From the NCBI GenBank assembly GCA_019925095.2, contig CM034392.1, forward strand, positions 16,587,387-16,651,386: a stretch of 64,000 nucleotides of DNA, given 5' to 3'. This DNA is from Dendrolimus kikuchii. Its lineage: Eukaryota; Arthropoda; Insecta; Lepidoptera; Lasiocampidae. This document shows positions 11,301-26,300 of the stretch, one piece after another. The notes below the pieces were generated by a model. The model searched no databases and was not told the DNA's origin. It worked only from the letters and a program-made list of their open reading frames with translations. The position numbers and the translations under genes were made by a program. Position 1 is the first letter of the stretch. Each line of letters opens with the position of its first letter.

Positions 11301-14300
11301 AACAATGGGTTAATTAAGGAGGGGTGGGTGAGAGGGGAATGGTCCTATGGAGGCCTTCTTTTTATTTTACGACTGTAAATTCTCAACCGGGTTCTTGAGT
11401 ATTTACCTCCGTATATTACCTCCTCCTCTATATCCTCCACCTTGTCACGTTGGGGTAGCACTAGCACCCGCAAGACGTGCTATGACCATCCAATCCGGGG
11501 ATACCTTTAAAATCTCTCCGTGTTTCATTCTTCGCTTTTTCCAAAATAACACAATAACTTTTAACCTTTATTTGTAATGCCGAATATTTAGATATTACAT
11601 AATTATAATAGGTTTCAGACGTACATAATAGGTTACTAAGATATCAATCAAATTAGACTCGCCAATCTAATCAGCGAAAGCATTTAAAGTATTTAAAGTA
11701 AATAATTTCAAACGTCAGTTATTGTTTCCATATCAAAAGAGATAATGCAAGTTACAAATGGAACAATTCACATAGATATGAGATATTGAAATGTTACTTT
11801 TGACTGAAATTTTATTCCAGCTGCTACTATTACATTGCAACGAATTATAACAATCAATCGTACCCATTTCTATATACACAGTATTAGGTAAACCAGCAAG
11901 TTTACTCTTGATTAATTTGCAAATTATGTTTAAAATATCCAAATCGAATTATTTATTGTCTATAATTCATCAGAGAGAAAGTTTACTGACTACTACACTT
12001 TTACAATGTAATGATACTAGATTTTTGCTTTTGTGGTACATGAATTGTTCACCCTACAATTAATCATGGTTATAGTCTTACTCCCCTATTCATAACAGTT
12101 ATACGAGGAAAATAGGCTCTTAAAAATGTGTTATTCCCAATTAAATCGCATATTTTATTGCCTGCAGTGAGTAAACAGGCAGTCGTGATTATGAATAAAT
12201 AACAGTTTTGAATAACTTTATTAAAAATCCTATAAACTTCATATAACTATTATAAGGGAACTAGCGTTTAGACTCGTGGTTTCTAAACTTTGGACCTGGA
12301 ATATTTTATAAATGTATTTAAATATACATTAAAACTTGACAATTTCAAAATATACCTATAGATTTGAATTAGTTCTATTTCTATTATTTTTTATCACTAA
12401 GTGGCAAATTGTTTACGAACCTGAATGGGAACATTTACTCTATGTATATGACGCAACACTGCGAGTAATGAAAGCGTCGCATCCAATCTACTCGCTTGTC
12501 CCTTCCTACCACCTCCCGAAGCGCAACCGGTTAAAGTTTTCGTAATTACTTTCAAACATACTATTAACGTTTCTTCTGATAATTTACTGTATCGTAAATG
12601 CAGAATAAATTTGATACATCGTAGCAATTCATTGAGGTAACCTAAAACCATATAGTATAAGTATTAAGATCACCAATAAGAAACGAGGAAAGTAGCAGCA
12701 ACAGTCAAAGTAGTTCTCTATAATCTACTTTAAGCATTTCAATGTAATTTAAGTGTATTATTCAATTATTATGTTCTTACCAAGCATATGAAAATTCTTT
12801 AAGTTAATTCTATCTAAGCAGGCCAATAATATTTTAAGCAGACTTTCCATTCTCTTATTATCATAGTTGTCACAGCGATCCAAATTGTTAACGCAACGTA
12901 AAACAATCTTTACGATTTGTATATTTAATTGCGTTATTTCAATAGTGTCTGCAGTAGTTTGCTGTTGGTAAAGTTGGTCGCGACCCAACAGTGAAATTAT
13001 AGCCGCATTGTTACCGACAAAATAGGATTCAATCCACGTCATTGTAATACCTAGTAAAACATAAAATCTGTTTATCTGTTAATACTGAGTACTAATTAAT
13101 TATAATCTTCGATATAATACATGCAACACAGAAGATATAATTATAATATGGCATTTTTAAATGTAATAACAATGTTTATTAATTTATTTACCATCATCAC
13201 TAAGAACCGTATCCATATATGTCTTTAAGAAGTTCAATAATGTAACAAGCAACGCGGTATCTCTGGTAGAAGCCGGCGGTGCGCAAAGAAACCTTCTAGT
13301 GTGGTGCCAAGGTAATGCGCTGAACTCTTTTATGTTTATCGTCGACGCAGGCAATAAATGAATGTAACTAAAATAACAAAGCATAAAATAACCACACTGA
13401 TCTAATTAAAAGCAGCAAAAAATATAAAAAGCCAGTTTAAAAAGTTACCTCCGTAGTGATACAAAAGTGCAGCATAACTTTTTCATTTAAACCTTAGAGA
13501 AGCTGAAATAGGATGGCGGAGGAGATTGACAACAACATTACTGTAATATTTACAAACCTTTCCAGTGTGCTGAGCGCGTCATTAACTTGCGAATGAGATG
13601 TGGCGTTTTCCAAAGCTAGTAATGCTTTAGTGCAGCCACGCAAAGGGTCGGACGCCTTCAAGGCTACGACGTCCCTTTTGCAGGGTTGAAGAGCAAGGGG
13701 GGCGGTGGGAATATGAGGGGAGGATAAGGAACGTGAGCCTTCGCAAGAGACGCACCACCAGCGCACGCGCACCGCGGCACGCCATTCCTCTTCGCTTAGT
13801 AACCATTCTGTATAACAAGTGCTTATGTGAAAAGCCATTCTATTTGAACGAATTGTTAGTTACCGTACATGCCTATAAAATAGTGCTGCTACCGGCTACG
13901 AATTGCAATTACTAGCTGATACCAGTTTTTACATCTGTTGTAAACTAGTATTACCACGTGTTTATTGCAATAAAGTATTTTAATGCATACATACAACAGT
14001 GTATGGCAGAAGTATTGATTCTAAGTTCATGCATTGTTTTATATATTAGATGAAATATATGGCAAATACTAATGACATTATTTAACCGGAATAAATTTTA
14101 AGTGGTTATTTATATTTTAAATTAGTTGAATTCTTTATTGTAAGAACTAAATGTATTATTGAGCCTAATTGATATTATAATAAATTTAATAGTGTTTCCA
14201 TTCATAACGATAGATAGCCACAAAAATTTAATCACAATAATCACCTATACCTACTAAAACTAATCTTACTCACAACTACCTAATATTACAATACATAATT

Positions 14301-17300
14301 TATACCATCAATATTACAAAAAATTAAAAGTATTAAATGTAAGAAAAAATAACAACTTACCGATATAAGAATGTTCTGAATTGGTACTAGTTTTCCAATA
14401 ACTGTTTACATTAAATGGAAGGGATGTCCGTTCTGTCACACAAAGAGGTAAAGCGGGGACTCTATGTCGTGACTCATCTAACTCTTGAAGAACGAAACCA
14501 GCCCAAGCAACCAGTGCCAGTATTTGAGCAGCCATTAGTACTGCCGACTCGTTCGCCGGAAATACTAATATAGCTAAAAAGCCAAAAACGTGTTACAACA
14601 AGTATTCTATCTAACAAATGTACAAAGAGGAATAAAAAAAACACTAACAATTAATGATAAACTTCAATAGGTAAAAGTGAGTTGTAGGTATTAGGGCAAT
14701 TGTTTCTTATACATTGGCTTTTAAAATATACTAATTATCATGTTTGGTACATAAAATGAGTACCTATATTCGATAGTGGCAATGATACAAAGGAGGCTAT
14801 ATATCCTCGAAAGTTAAAGTAATCAATAATAATATTCTAGCATATCATTTAAATTTTTTATCATATATGACACCATTCATTGACTGATTCATATCAAAAA
14901 TCTTAATAAAAGGTTAGTCTTTATTACCTCTAATCAATAGCGGCAATAAATCCGGTACTTTAGATAGACTATGTCGACTCACAAAGCAAACACTATTCAA
15001 CACGGATATACAACTGATTGCACATTCTGGGAACGCTAAGTAATCATCCACAGTTAGGGACATCCTGAAATATAAACATCAATATAACACGGAAAAGTGA
15101 ATTTTGAGACAGATTATAGATATTCTTACATGGCTTTATCTACACAATTTCATTTTCTGAAAATTATACAATAGGGTAATCAAGTGAGATACTTTTTCAC
15201 ATCTTGCAAAACACTGAGGCCGCATAGCTTTGGTACGAACGTAGCACGTTATGACATCTTACATTTAATAAGTCAAATGGCCATTAATTAAAATAGTTTT
15301 TATCACAATATTTTAAATGTATGAAGATAACAGGATTTTAACGCCCGGTGTTTTATATTAACCATGTTTTAGAATTTATAAAGTGTTACCTACCAAATTT
15401 TACATAAAGGGTAGACGGGCCAAAAATAACAATACACAAAAACTACAAACACCTTCCTTTCACATTGTATTCATATACTTAACTTCCTAACGCGAACTAA
15501 AATCTCAAAGTCCTTAAAAAAGATTACATGGTGAAGACCTAAGACTTTGAACTTTAAAAATTGTAGCTTTCAGTAATTCATAGATATGATTTTTTTCTTG
15601 TATTGAACGAGGAGAAGGAAAAAAAGGACAAAAATAGATTACCTTTTGATAGGGTTTTTTTTATATTGGGTCAACAGCACTAGACTTAAAACAACATATT
15701 TTTTTCAATTTCCTTCAAAAGTAACAAAAATGAAATTAAATTTAAAAACCAATTTAATAATCTTAATAAACAAAAAATCCTTTAAAATTAATAAACATTT
15801 ATTTTAATATTTATTTAAAACATTCGAAACAATCACAATAGCCCTTATTAACCCAAAGGTCTATTAAAAGGTCTTAAATTTTGAATTATGATAATTTTCA
15901 CTATATCTCAGATCAATTTCAAATTTTGATGTAAACAGCAAATATAGTACATAAGCACCTATTTTGATAAGCATATCAACACAAATCGTAAATATTTCAT
16001 GAATAAATTAACATTAATTTTCACACTCGACGATCTTGTTCGATGCTAAGTCAAGAAAGACAAAATTATTTTGTTTTTGTTAGCATTATTGCTTGGACAC
16101 AAACAAATTCGAACTTGTGTTTGGATACACTACTTTATAGAAAGGCGATAAATTGAAACTAGCAGTAATTCTTGAAGTTTGGGTACTTTATAGTATCCTG
16201 GGCGTTTGTGAAATTGAATTTAGTGCTGGGCTTTATTCACTGTTTCATTGAAGTACTTTTTTAAGGACCCTGGGCGCTAGCAGACTAATTAAATTATTGT
16301 TTTGAAGATAAAATAACTCTCATAATATACATAAGCGGATAAATTAGAAGATGAAATTATAAAGATCCCGTTTCTGTCGTTTGGCTGGTGAACTTTTCAA
16401 AGCAAAATATAATATTAAAAGTATAAACAGTAAATAAAAGACAACTTAAGGAGTCTAATGTAAGTAATTAAATATAATAATATTAATTTAACAATCACAA
16501 TTAATTAATAAGCTTACCTCAGTAGAGCAATAATCACTTTTAATCCGTCGCATTGTAGGAATGTTTCGTGCAACTCTTGTTGTCGTAAGATGACTGCTAG
16601 TTGTTGTAACGTGCTGCGTCTTAAAGAAGGTTCTAATAAAGGTTGTGCGGTCACACGTGACACAAATTCCAGTCCGTCGTCTGCTAATACGATGTCTTGT
16701 TTTAATACTTCCAGGATTTGTATCAAACCTGATGTCTATGGAACAACCAAGCACAAAATAAATATCTCAATTTACTCAATTACATTACAGCTTTACTATC
16801 ACCATTTCAGAACAATCTTGAGAATTTTTGGCCAGTTACTTCAACAGCTACTATGATTTTGATACCATATCACTTTCTAAGAAGTGTTACTTATATAAAT
16901 ACTAATTATAATCTAGAAAACTCATTGAGTATGGCGCGGCTTTATAAATCACAAAAACAACGTTAAATTATCTGCAAAATTCCTAGAGCAAACAACACTG
17001 CATGCCACTGATTCATAAGTTCCAGCAATATACTTTATTAGTAATTTTATTCAAGTGCGTGTTGTAATTATTACCTGTGGAGTCCTATTCATAGGTGAAG
17101 AATTATCAATATTAAAATCTTGAGGTTGTACTCTTCTTAGAGAATTCAACAAAACATCAGCCCGAAGCAAGTCTTTAGGAGGCATATATCTCTCATCATC
17201 TAAAATTCAGGAGGCAGGGATTAAACATATAAAAGCTGAATTTTTCAAGTGGACTTTTAGGGCCCTTGGTTTGCCGTTCGACATTCCTTCACATAGATTG

Positions 17301-20300
17301 ATCCTCACAAGCTACACTATGATTTTCTATAATGTGTGTTTATTTTTTCATAATCAGCCGATAAGATTCCTGACAAGGGTAACAGATTTTTCAAAAATCT
17401 AATGAAGCCACTCTAGTTTTCGTCAAAATCGGCCTCTAGACTTGAATGTTATATTCTATTTCGTATAGTTTAGGATTTGGCCTTAAAGGCCCACTTGAAA
17501 AATTCAACCTGTATATTTCTTAGATATTTTCCTCATACCAAATGCTTTGGAAAAATATGAAGAATGTGCTTCTATGTTTTTGCAAAGCGGTTTAGTATAT
17601 TCCTTGAAATAGGAACTGGCGAGCCAAACAATGGGACTTTCATGGCATTAAAGGCGCTACAATACAATATTTATACATATACAATACAATACTCTTTATT
17701 GTACACCAAAATGACAGAGAAAAAATACACAATAATCTTAAATACTATAAGGTAGTACAAAGGGAGGCCTTATTGCTTAAAGCAATCTCTTCCAGACAAG
17801 CTTTGGATGGACGCAAAGATAGCGTTGGCGTGCAGTTGAACTAGATACTAATAATAAGACACAATAATTATTATACATATACAGCTATAAAAATATATAC
17901 GTACGTACATATACACACAAAACTAGTAATAAACACGTTATGCAGTTAGATAGTGCTCCTTCACATGTCTGTTAAAGGAATTACGATTATTAAATTAATT
18001 AAAGGCGATTACGATAACTATTAGTAAATCAGTTCAAAATAACAGACCAGAAAATATTTTATACATTAGAAGAGCCAAATTATAGTTTACTTCATTTGGA
18101 GTGACGATCATTGTTATATTTATTCTATTTAAATTCCAGAAGTAGTTTGTATGTAGGTCTTAGTTACAAACCACTACTGTTATACCCAGAATATAAAATA
18201 AAAATAATATATCTTACCAAGTAACCGGCAAAGGAAATGCGCAGATTCAAGTTGCACAGCGACGCAACGGACGAACAACAACCTCACAAGACCGGCCGTT
18301 GTATCTCCTAATGAAATACCCAAACAGTCAGCTATATCCAGTTCCAGAGTTTTGCAGATTGCTTGGCCTGAAACACCCATCATAAAACAACTAATCACCC
18401 ATGCGCAAGTACGACTCTCATACTGCCACTGGATTTCATTAGTTATGTACGTTATTTAGTCTTATCCCTAGAGTTCCCAACTGTACTACAATATAATAGT
18501 ACTTATCGTTCTATATTTTATACAATTGTATTACAGAAAAATAATATAGTACGAAATGTACAATATTTTCATCGTTAATACAATTGTCGCGCTTTTTACT
18601 CAGATTCTTATTATTATTTTAAAAATAATAGAAGTTTGGTGGCCAAGGAAAAAAAGTAGTAATAAAAATATAAATGGAAAAATCAATAATGAAATAAATC
18701 AAATATAAAATAACTAGCTTATGCCCGCGACTTCGTCCGCGTGGAATAGTTAAAAAAAGTAACTTAAAAAACCCCCGATTTTGAAACATTCCTCATTGGT
18801 GCTTCGCTCCTAATGGTCTTAGCGTGATGATATATATCCTATAGCCTTCCTCGACAAATGGGCTATCTAAAACTGAAAGAATTTTTCAAATCAGACCAGT
18901 AGTTCCTGAGATTAGCGCGTTCAAGCAAACAAACAAACAAAGTCTTCAGCTTTATATATTAGTATAAGATTAATGAAAAATAAATGTGTACTACTTTTTC
19001 TTCTAATTTCCCCAAAAGTACTATATTTTTACGGTTATACACAAAAATAGTATATTTTTCCTTCAAAAACGTGGTAACCCTACTTACCCCCGGACTAGTA
19101 TTAGTTATACGAGGTTTATCGGATTGTGAAAAAGTATTATTCATAATCGATTTCAGATTGTTATTATGTATAACACTTTTTTGATGAGCCTATAAACCTC
19201 ATATAATTATTATGAAGAAGAGGGGTCAAATTTTAATTAGTGTACGTAGTTAAATATTGTATCATAAAACTTTATTTCAGTAATGAATGTCGTTTTAAGC
19301 CACGGACCATGAGAATGCACAGTGAAGATAAGTTTATTTGAATGTTTGTTTGTTACCTCGGAACGACTTTTAGCATGTTCTTATTATTTAGTGTATAGCT
19401 CCATATACCAGAAATGAAACAGAATAATTGATCGCCGAAATTGATAAAAGGAATGTCTACCTATATGCGTTTCATGCGCCGCATACACATGTATCAAAGG
19501 CAATACTGGCAATAAACTGGCTAACAGCTTCCACCAACAGGTTTCCGAAAGCACAAGTCGGCCTTTTAATAAATACAACAAAATTTCTGATGCACTGTCC
19601 TCTACCTGTAAAACATAATATGTTAATACAGTCTATGGTTGTAACTACACATTTATCATAAGCTACAAAATAGTAACCGACTGAAGCTTTGGTTAAAGTT
19701 TCGACCAGTTATCGACAAAAAATTAAATTTGGCTACTATTTTAGTTTTGACCAAAATTCGCCTGAAACTTCAACATAACCGAAACTGAAGTTCTATTCCA
19801 AGGATTAAGGATTCTAATTACGTTGTATAAAGATTAAAGCTATGACTGCTTTCCTGCTTAGAGTCAGGGAGACACAGCCACATCTTGCACTAAAGTGCAA
19901 GTCTAAAGAATACTATACCTAGTCTTGCCATAAATATTGTAACAAAGAAAATTATTTTTTTCTATTGCAAATAACATTTATAAGTTTTACAGTGTGTTAG
20001 TTTAATACATAAATATAAAACAATTTAAAGTATAAAAAGCTTATTCGAAGTGGTCTCCATTGGCTGCAATACAGTCCTTTAAACGTTGAGGCCAGATATC
20101 AATAGAAGCACGCACTCTTTCCATGGGAAAATTCTTCACTGCCAATCGTATAGATTGTTTTAGGGACTCCAAATTATCACGGCGTTTAGAGCAAGCCTTA
20201 CTTTCTAAAACTGGCCATCAATCATAATCCAGCGGATTAAGATCGGGACTAGACGACGGCCAGTCTTTCAGCTCTGATGAAGTTCGAAACGTTCGTATCC

Positions 20301-23300
20301 AACCAAGACTGCGTGGACCGAGCTTTATGACCCGGCGCCGAGTCTTGCTGGAAAGACCATTCTTGGTTATTGAACATGGTGTTGTTAAAGGGCTTAACTA
20401 CCTTCTCAAAAATGGTATCTTGATACACTTGTGCCGATGTTTTGATACCTTTTTCACAAAAATATGCCTCAGTCACTCTTTCACAGCTAACACCCCACCA
20501 AACCATCACTGAAGACGGATAATGCCCATGTTGCACTCTGTCGACTAATTGAGAAGCTTCCTTAGAGCTTTGAGCATAAATACGGTCATTTTGTTTGTTA
20601 AAATGTTGCTCAATTGTAAAAAAATTCTCATCCGTAAACAAAATTTTTCTGTGACCTCCCTTTGCGTACCACTTCAGTAGTTGTTTCGATTTTACCACCC
20701 TATTCTTTTTTAAATTATGAGTTAAGAAATGACTAGTGCGTCTCTTATAGGCTGCAAGTCGAGTCTAAGTCATCTTTAAAAATACGCGACATGGTTCTAG
20801 GTGATATCTTCATCTCCCGAGATAAAATCTTTTGCATTCGGACAGGATTTCATCGAATTCTTTCCCTTATTACTTTGACCACCTTTATCGTACGAACACT
20901 ACTTTCTGTCACAAACAGAAGAGGTCTCATTGTACCTATTAATAGCCCGGAACACAAACATTCGACTAATACCAAGCGTATGAAGAGTTTTAAAAATTGC
21001 ATTTGGCTCCATACCTACTTTGTGTAATGCAATCACAGCGATTCGGTTCTCTTTATGGCCCCACTTCATTTTAATATCGCAAAATGTTGTACAATGTATT
21101 GGCGCCAAAATGAGAAAACACAATGAACAATCATATAAAAATGACAGATTTCAAATTCAAATGTAATATTTGTTTCTTTTTAATTGTAACAGTATTTATG
21201 GCCAGACTAAGTATAGAACAATACATTTCTTCGCAAAATTAAATAAAAAAATCTATTTTACTGTTTAATTTGCACATACAAAATATCCTTGACAATAAAT
21301 ACTTTGTAGCACTTAGGCCAATATACAAATTTGATTTTCAACTGACTTCTTTAGTTAGCATAGATAATAAAATTGTATACCTCCTTGTACTTGGAAGACA
21401 GCCCATGGCAACAGAGTTCGGTTAATATGCTAACATCGCATAGCAGAGTTAAACATTTCTCATTATAAGATTCATTAACATCATCACTAATTAAAATGGC
21501 CTTCACCATTTCTGACAGCTTCTTATAAAAGCTTGCCTGAACCCATACGGTGTTATGTGCCATAAGGCAAACAGTTATATTTCTTACGATAGACCAATCA
21601 TTATCATTCATATCAAAATCTTTTGTTTTACTAAGCAAAATATCAGCAATATCATTAAGCAATTTTTCATTTTGGAAAATCTCCAACACTGGTAATGAGT
21701 TTTTGATACATGAAAAAACTGTTTTTGACCTCCTGATATTATTTTTATTTTTTACAAACTTATTTGCATCTTCCATACTTGAAAAAATTTGTTTCAACTC
21801 TCTGTATTTACTTTTAAATTCTTGTTCTATAGTCAATCTTGAATTCTGAAACACGATTAAAGTCTAATTTACTTACTAGCGAAACACAAACTGCCAAAAG
21901 CAAATATAATAAGGCTTCTTTAAGCTTTATTACACTTACACTACTGTGTAGTTAAAGTGTTAGAGCCCCGAAATATACCTACTTGAACATATTTGAATTA
22001 TCATTTACGATCATGATGTAATTTTTTTTAAATAAGATCCCTATTTGTGTACTTTCATAATAAATAAATAGTTTTATCTTATTTGGCTAGGTTTTATTTT
22101 TATCATTGTTAGTTAGTAGTTAGTGAGTGCTAAAAGTAAGAAAAAGTTATCATTGTTTAAAAAGTGAAGGAACTTGTAACTTGCATGTACAAAAATAAAT
22201 CAAAGCTACCTGCAATTTTAATATTTGTGCTTTCTATCTCATTACAAATTACAATTTATTTTTTAATAACTTATAAATGTTCTTAGTTTAAGGGAATTGT
22301 ATAAATTCTTTTATGAGAAATAAAGTTCTTTAACCCGAAAAGACTTGGTCCACCTGTATTTGTAAATGGTCTCACAAAAAGACATGCTTAGAACCGTATA
22401 AAGTAGATAAAAGAAAACTTAGGAATTCAGTATCCTAATAAGTTTCTTTAGAACTTTTAACTGATTTAGCCTAAAATATTTTTTAATTATAAACAATGAC
22501 CTGTGGTGCCATCAGACGGTCCAAAGCAACTACTTCCGCATATTCGTGATGACGATGACGAACATAACAAGTATCAAAATAAATGGAACTTTACGCTGTC
22601 TTACTACCAAAATATACTTACTGGTATTACTACCAGTGTTTACACGTGTTTAGTATTGCTACTAAACACGTGTCAATTTTACTAACCGATTCTGCAATAG
22701 CGCTTTAAGCCCTAAGATTATGTAGGATTTGGTAGATTATAAGAGTTATATTTTAAAGGGGTCATTATCACGGAGCTAATATATATTTCCGTGATTCAAA
22801 AATACAAAAAATTACATATTGGTACACTTCAGTTACATTTTGGTACATAATTATGTAATTACATTACCTCCATGTAATAACGTGGTGCTAACTTTGGGTA
22901 AATTATTATTCTTTATTTCGATTAATGATATATAACCTAAAGTTAATATACCTGTAAAATATTAGCTAATCCTTTAGTGATTTCAGGATAGAACATTTCC
23001 AAAGCAGGGTCTAGTAGAGCTGCCTGCATAGCTGTAATTAATGATGTTGGCGGCATGGCCGAATCTCTAGACCATTTCAAAAGTCGTTCACTACAAAACA
23101 CTAAATGTAACCACGCCACACGGTGATGAATCCGCGCAGTATCTTCAAAGAAGGACTTCCTAAAATTATATTTAATTGTACTAAGTATTATTCTTTTGGG
23201 TCATTCGTATCCTAGTGTTATATTCAAGATTATTTTCAAGGTACTGACTTAGCCTAAGTACTCCAGGCAAATTAAACTTCTTATATACCTGTATAACACA

Positions 23301-26300
23301 TTTCCTTATGACAAGCCCTTGTTTTATGATGCAGACATTTGGTTAATATATAGACAGAAGGTAACCACTTACCATCAGGTGGATTATTTGTTTACAAGCA
23401 GACATAGAAAATAGATGCTTTAACAACAACCACAAGCAAGAGCGAAAAATAAATTTTATTTATTTTTTAAGAAAACCAATAGCTTTTACGTAAACACAAT
23501 TACGATTTATTGTAGTTTAGAAATATGCATATTCTCTGCCAATATTTAAATGCCATTGGAATGAAACAGGTGCTGTAACAATTAAACGACCACAATGCAA
23601 GTAGTAGCAGCATGAAAATAAGATACAATATAAAACTGTTACAAGTATTCATATTTTATATTTTTGTTAAAATGTATTAGTTTAAAGTTACCTGTACTTT
23701 ATCAAAAGCTCTCCCATAGCTCGCATTACAACATTGCTTTTGTGAGCTATATCCTTATAAATTTTTTGACTATGATCCATATTCCAAAAATCCACTGTCA
23801 CACAGCCAAGTAATAACTGAATAAGACTGTCAACTAGACACAAACAAACATTGATCTCCTTCTAAAATATAGTTATATATATATATGAATTCAATATTAA
23901 GTACGCAAAATCCGTGTATTTGATTAAGTGTTAACTATTTTTATGTATAAGGCAGTTGACCCACATGGTCACCAAGTCTGCTATTACAGTCATACTAATT
24001 TTATAAGTTTTTTTTATTGCAAGAGTTCAGCAGATAGACAGACAGCCCACTTGATGGAAAGCGGTTACCATCGCCTATGGACATTTGCAACACCAAAGGT
24101 GCTACAAATGCACTCCTGCTCTCTTAAGAGAGACTTAGAACCTAGTCACTAATGCCGGAACATAACTCAGGGTTGTTGTGGCAGCATACTCTAGAGCAGG
24201 GGTGGTAGCCATCCAGTCGGGCAAATACCCTACCACCTGGCAAGTATACATATACAGCTATTATGAAGTTATTATGATGCTAGTGAACAACCATCCATTC
24301 TGATACAACTGTAATAGCAGACTTGGGGCCCTGATGTAAACTGTTTGCAGATTTAGGAATATTAACAAGACATTATTAGCTTCAAATAATAGTTAAAAAA
24401 TGACTTTCATAAATCAAACAGAAACCCTCAGAGGGAAATTTTCTTTATGGCTATGTTGTATTTAGTTTGATTGTTATAAAAACTGTTATGTACTCAAATA
24501 TACAAGCAGCTCAAGAAAATGAAGTATATATAATGACTAGACGAAACAATTCCTCAGAAAACTCTCCAATACATAATCTATTGAATAAGCTTAATACACA
24601 AATTCAAAATAGTTTTAACATCTAATGTCTCCCTAATTTCAGTACTTATCACTTTTAATGTCATCTTTGGTTACTATTTACATTGTAGTAATACTTTTAA
24701 CAAGCCACGGTTTCAATATCAAATATAAACAAAATGAAAATATAGTGCATAATAATGCTCACCAAGCTTAATATTTCACTTTTGTCCAGTGTGTCTACTA
24801 ATATGACATTTCGCGTCATAACTGACAAAATCATTTGCAATGTATCCAAGGCATATAAAGGGGCAGGTAACTGTTTTAGAGCTGCAATACCGTCATCGTA
24901 TCTGGACGTTCTAAAAGCTCCTTCTACTCCAGCAATGTTCTCAAGTTCTTCATTAATTCTATCTTCTGAACCTTTGTTCTCAGTTAGAACCTAAAATAGT
25001 AATCAATTCATAACATACGCTGAAAGTTTAAAAATGCACACATTATCAATGTATCCTAATTAAAAATATATTACTTTCTTTATATGCAACTGCCAAAACC
25101 AGGGGTAATAAACCTGTAGTATGGCAGGGTGTCATAAACTTACAATTGACTTGCAGAAAACAAACTACTCAGTTCTTTCAAATATTTTGTTAGGAGTGGA
25201 AATCAAACCAAGATATTGGCACAAGGAGTTTATACTAACCAACACCACAACCATGCCATCAATCTTCTTGCACAACCTACTGTCTGGATCAAACAGCTAA
25301 AATTATGGGTCTGGGAAAAACTGCTGGATTTCAACTAAAACTACCCCCATATTCCTCTAATTATCCGATAAATGGTAGCGGAATTTAAATGAAAGCCTTT
25401 AAAACCTAAAGCCCTTTAGGGTAATAGGGTTATTATGTTAATTACTACAGATAATTTGCAAATCTTTTGAAAATATAGCTTGAAGTTTGGGATACTATAG
25501 ATTGAAACATCACAATGTAATAAATTTTTACATGATATCAGGTCTTACCGGCTGTGTTTCATGAATCAGATCTAAAGAACTAAGCTCTAGTACACGTCTA
25601 TAGAGAGTTTGTGTCAAACAAAGTAGAACAAGTAGTGCTTCTATGGGGCGACCACCTTGATTTCCTTCTGATATTGTAACCAAGGTCTGGAAATTAAAAT
25701 AATAATTAATGATGATTTCAATTAATGATAGGCAATATTAGACAAGCCCTAACTTGTGTTAAGTATGAAAGATAATTAAAACTAGTATATCTCATACAAC
25801 CTCTACAGGTGTTCAATGGGCTCATGAAGGATTCACACTCTAAAGCCAACTAATTCACCTTTATCTCTCCAATATTTATGTAATTCTATAAAATTATACT
25901 ATGATTATTTTTATGTTAATCAATGTGTGTACAATATACTTTTGCCTTATCTCTATGTTAGCTTCCCATTTAAAAATATATATTCTGTTTTACTTCTATA
26001 TCTTAGTTATATTGCAAAATCCACATGTTTTGCAAACTTTTCTAATCCATCCTAAGGTTGTCTGGAAGAAATTGCTTTAAGTAATAAGACCCCCTCTTAT
26101 TTTCTGTACTTATGTTTCTCTGAACTGTATCTTAGGCACCAATGTATATTTTATACCATAGAATTTTAAATGATGCTTGAAAATCCTTTCAATATGTAGC
26201 TTACTTAGCAATAGGGCTTTATAGGAAATATTGCATTTTCTAAGATTAAAAGTTTTCATATTAGGTGTCGATCATCGTGCAAGTGCTGGTTTTGCATGTC

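Larger units (their letters stand above)
19918..21211 (-). mobile_element. Tc1/mariner element with TIRs and TA duplication, transposase broken
   Basis: A 1,294-bp unit bounded by terminal inverted repeats starting CCTAGTCTTGCCATAAAT (left) and CTTAGTCTGGCCATAAAT (right, complement), flanked by TA at 19916-19917 and 21212-21213. The transposase is on the minus strand in pieces: an N-terminal HTH part (21123-20899, KENRIAVIALHKVGMEPNAI) and a catalytic part (20698-20249, ILFTDENFF and SFQQDSAPGHKA). The third-aspartate block (WPSSSPDLNPLDY) appears only after a frame change. It lies in the rotatin intron between exons 10 and 11. Inactive in this copy. Confidence 0.9.

Noticed and set aside
11733..11942. 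Possible further rotatin exon (minus)
   Set aside because: A stop lies directly upstream with no acceptor between, and exon 20 joins exon 21 in phase without it.
13627..13818. Second open minus frame over rotatin exon 17
   Set aside because: No acceptor I tried joins it to exon 16 in phase, and the alternative frame fits both neighbours.
22503..22685. 60-aa plus frame with an acidic DDDDE segment
   Set aside because: Isolated, without splice partners, inside a rotatin intron; AT-driven after the first 30 codons.
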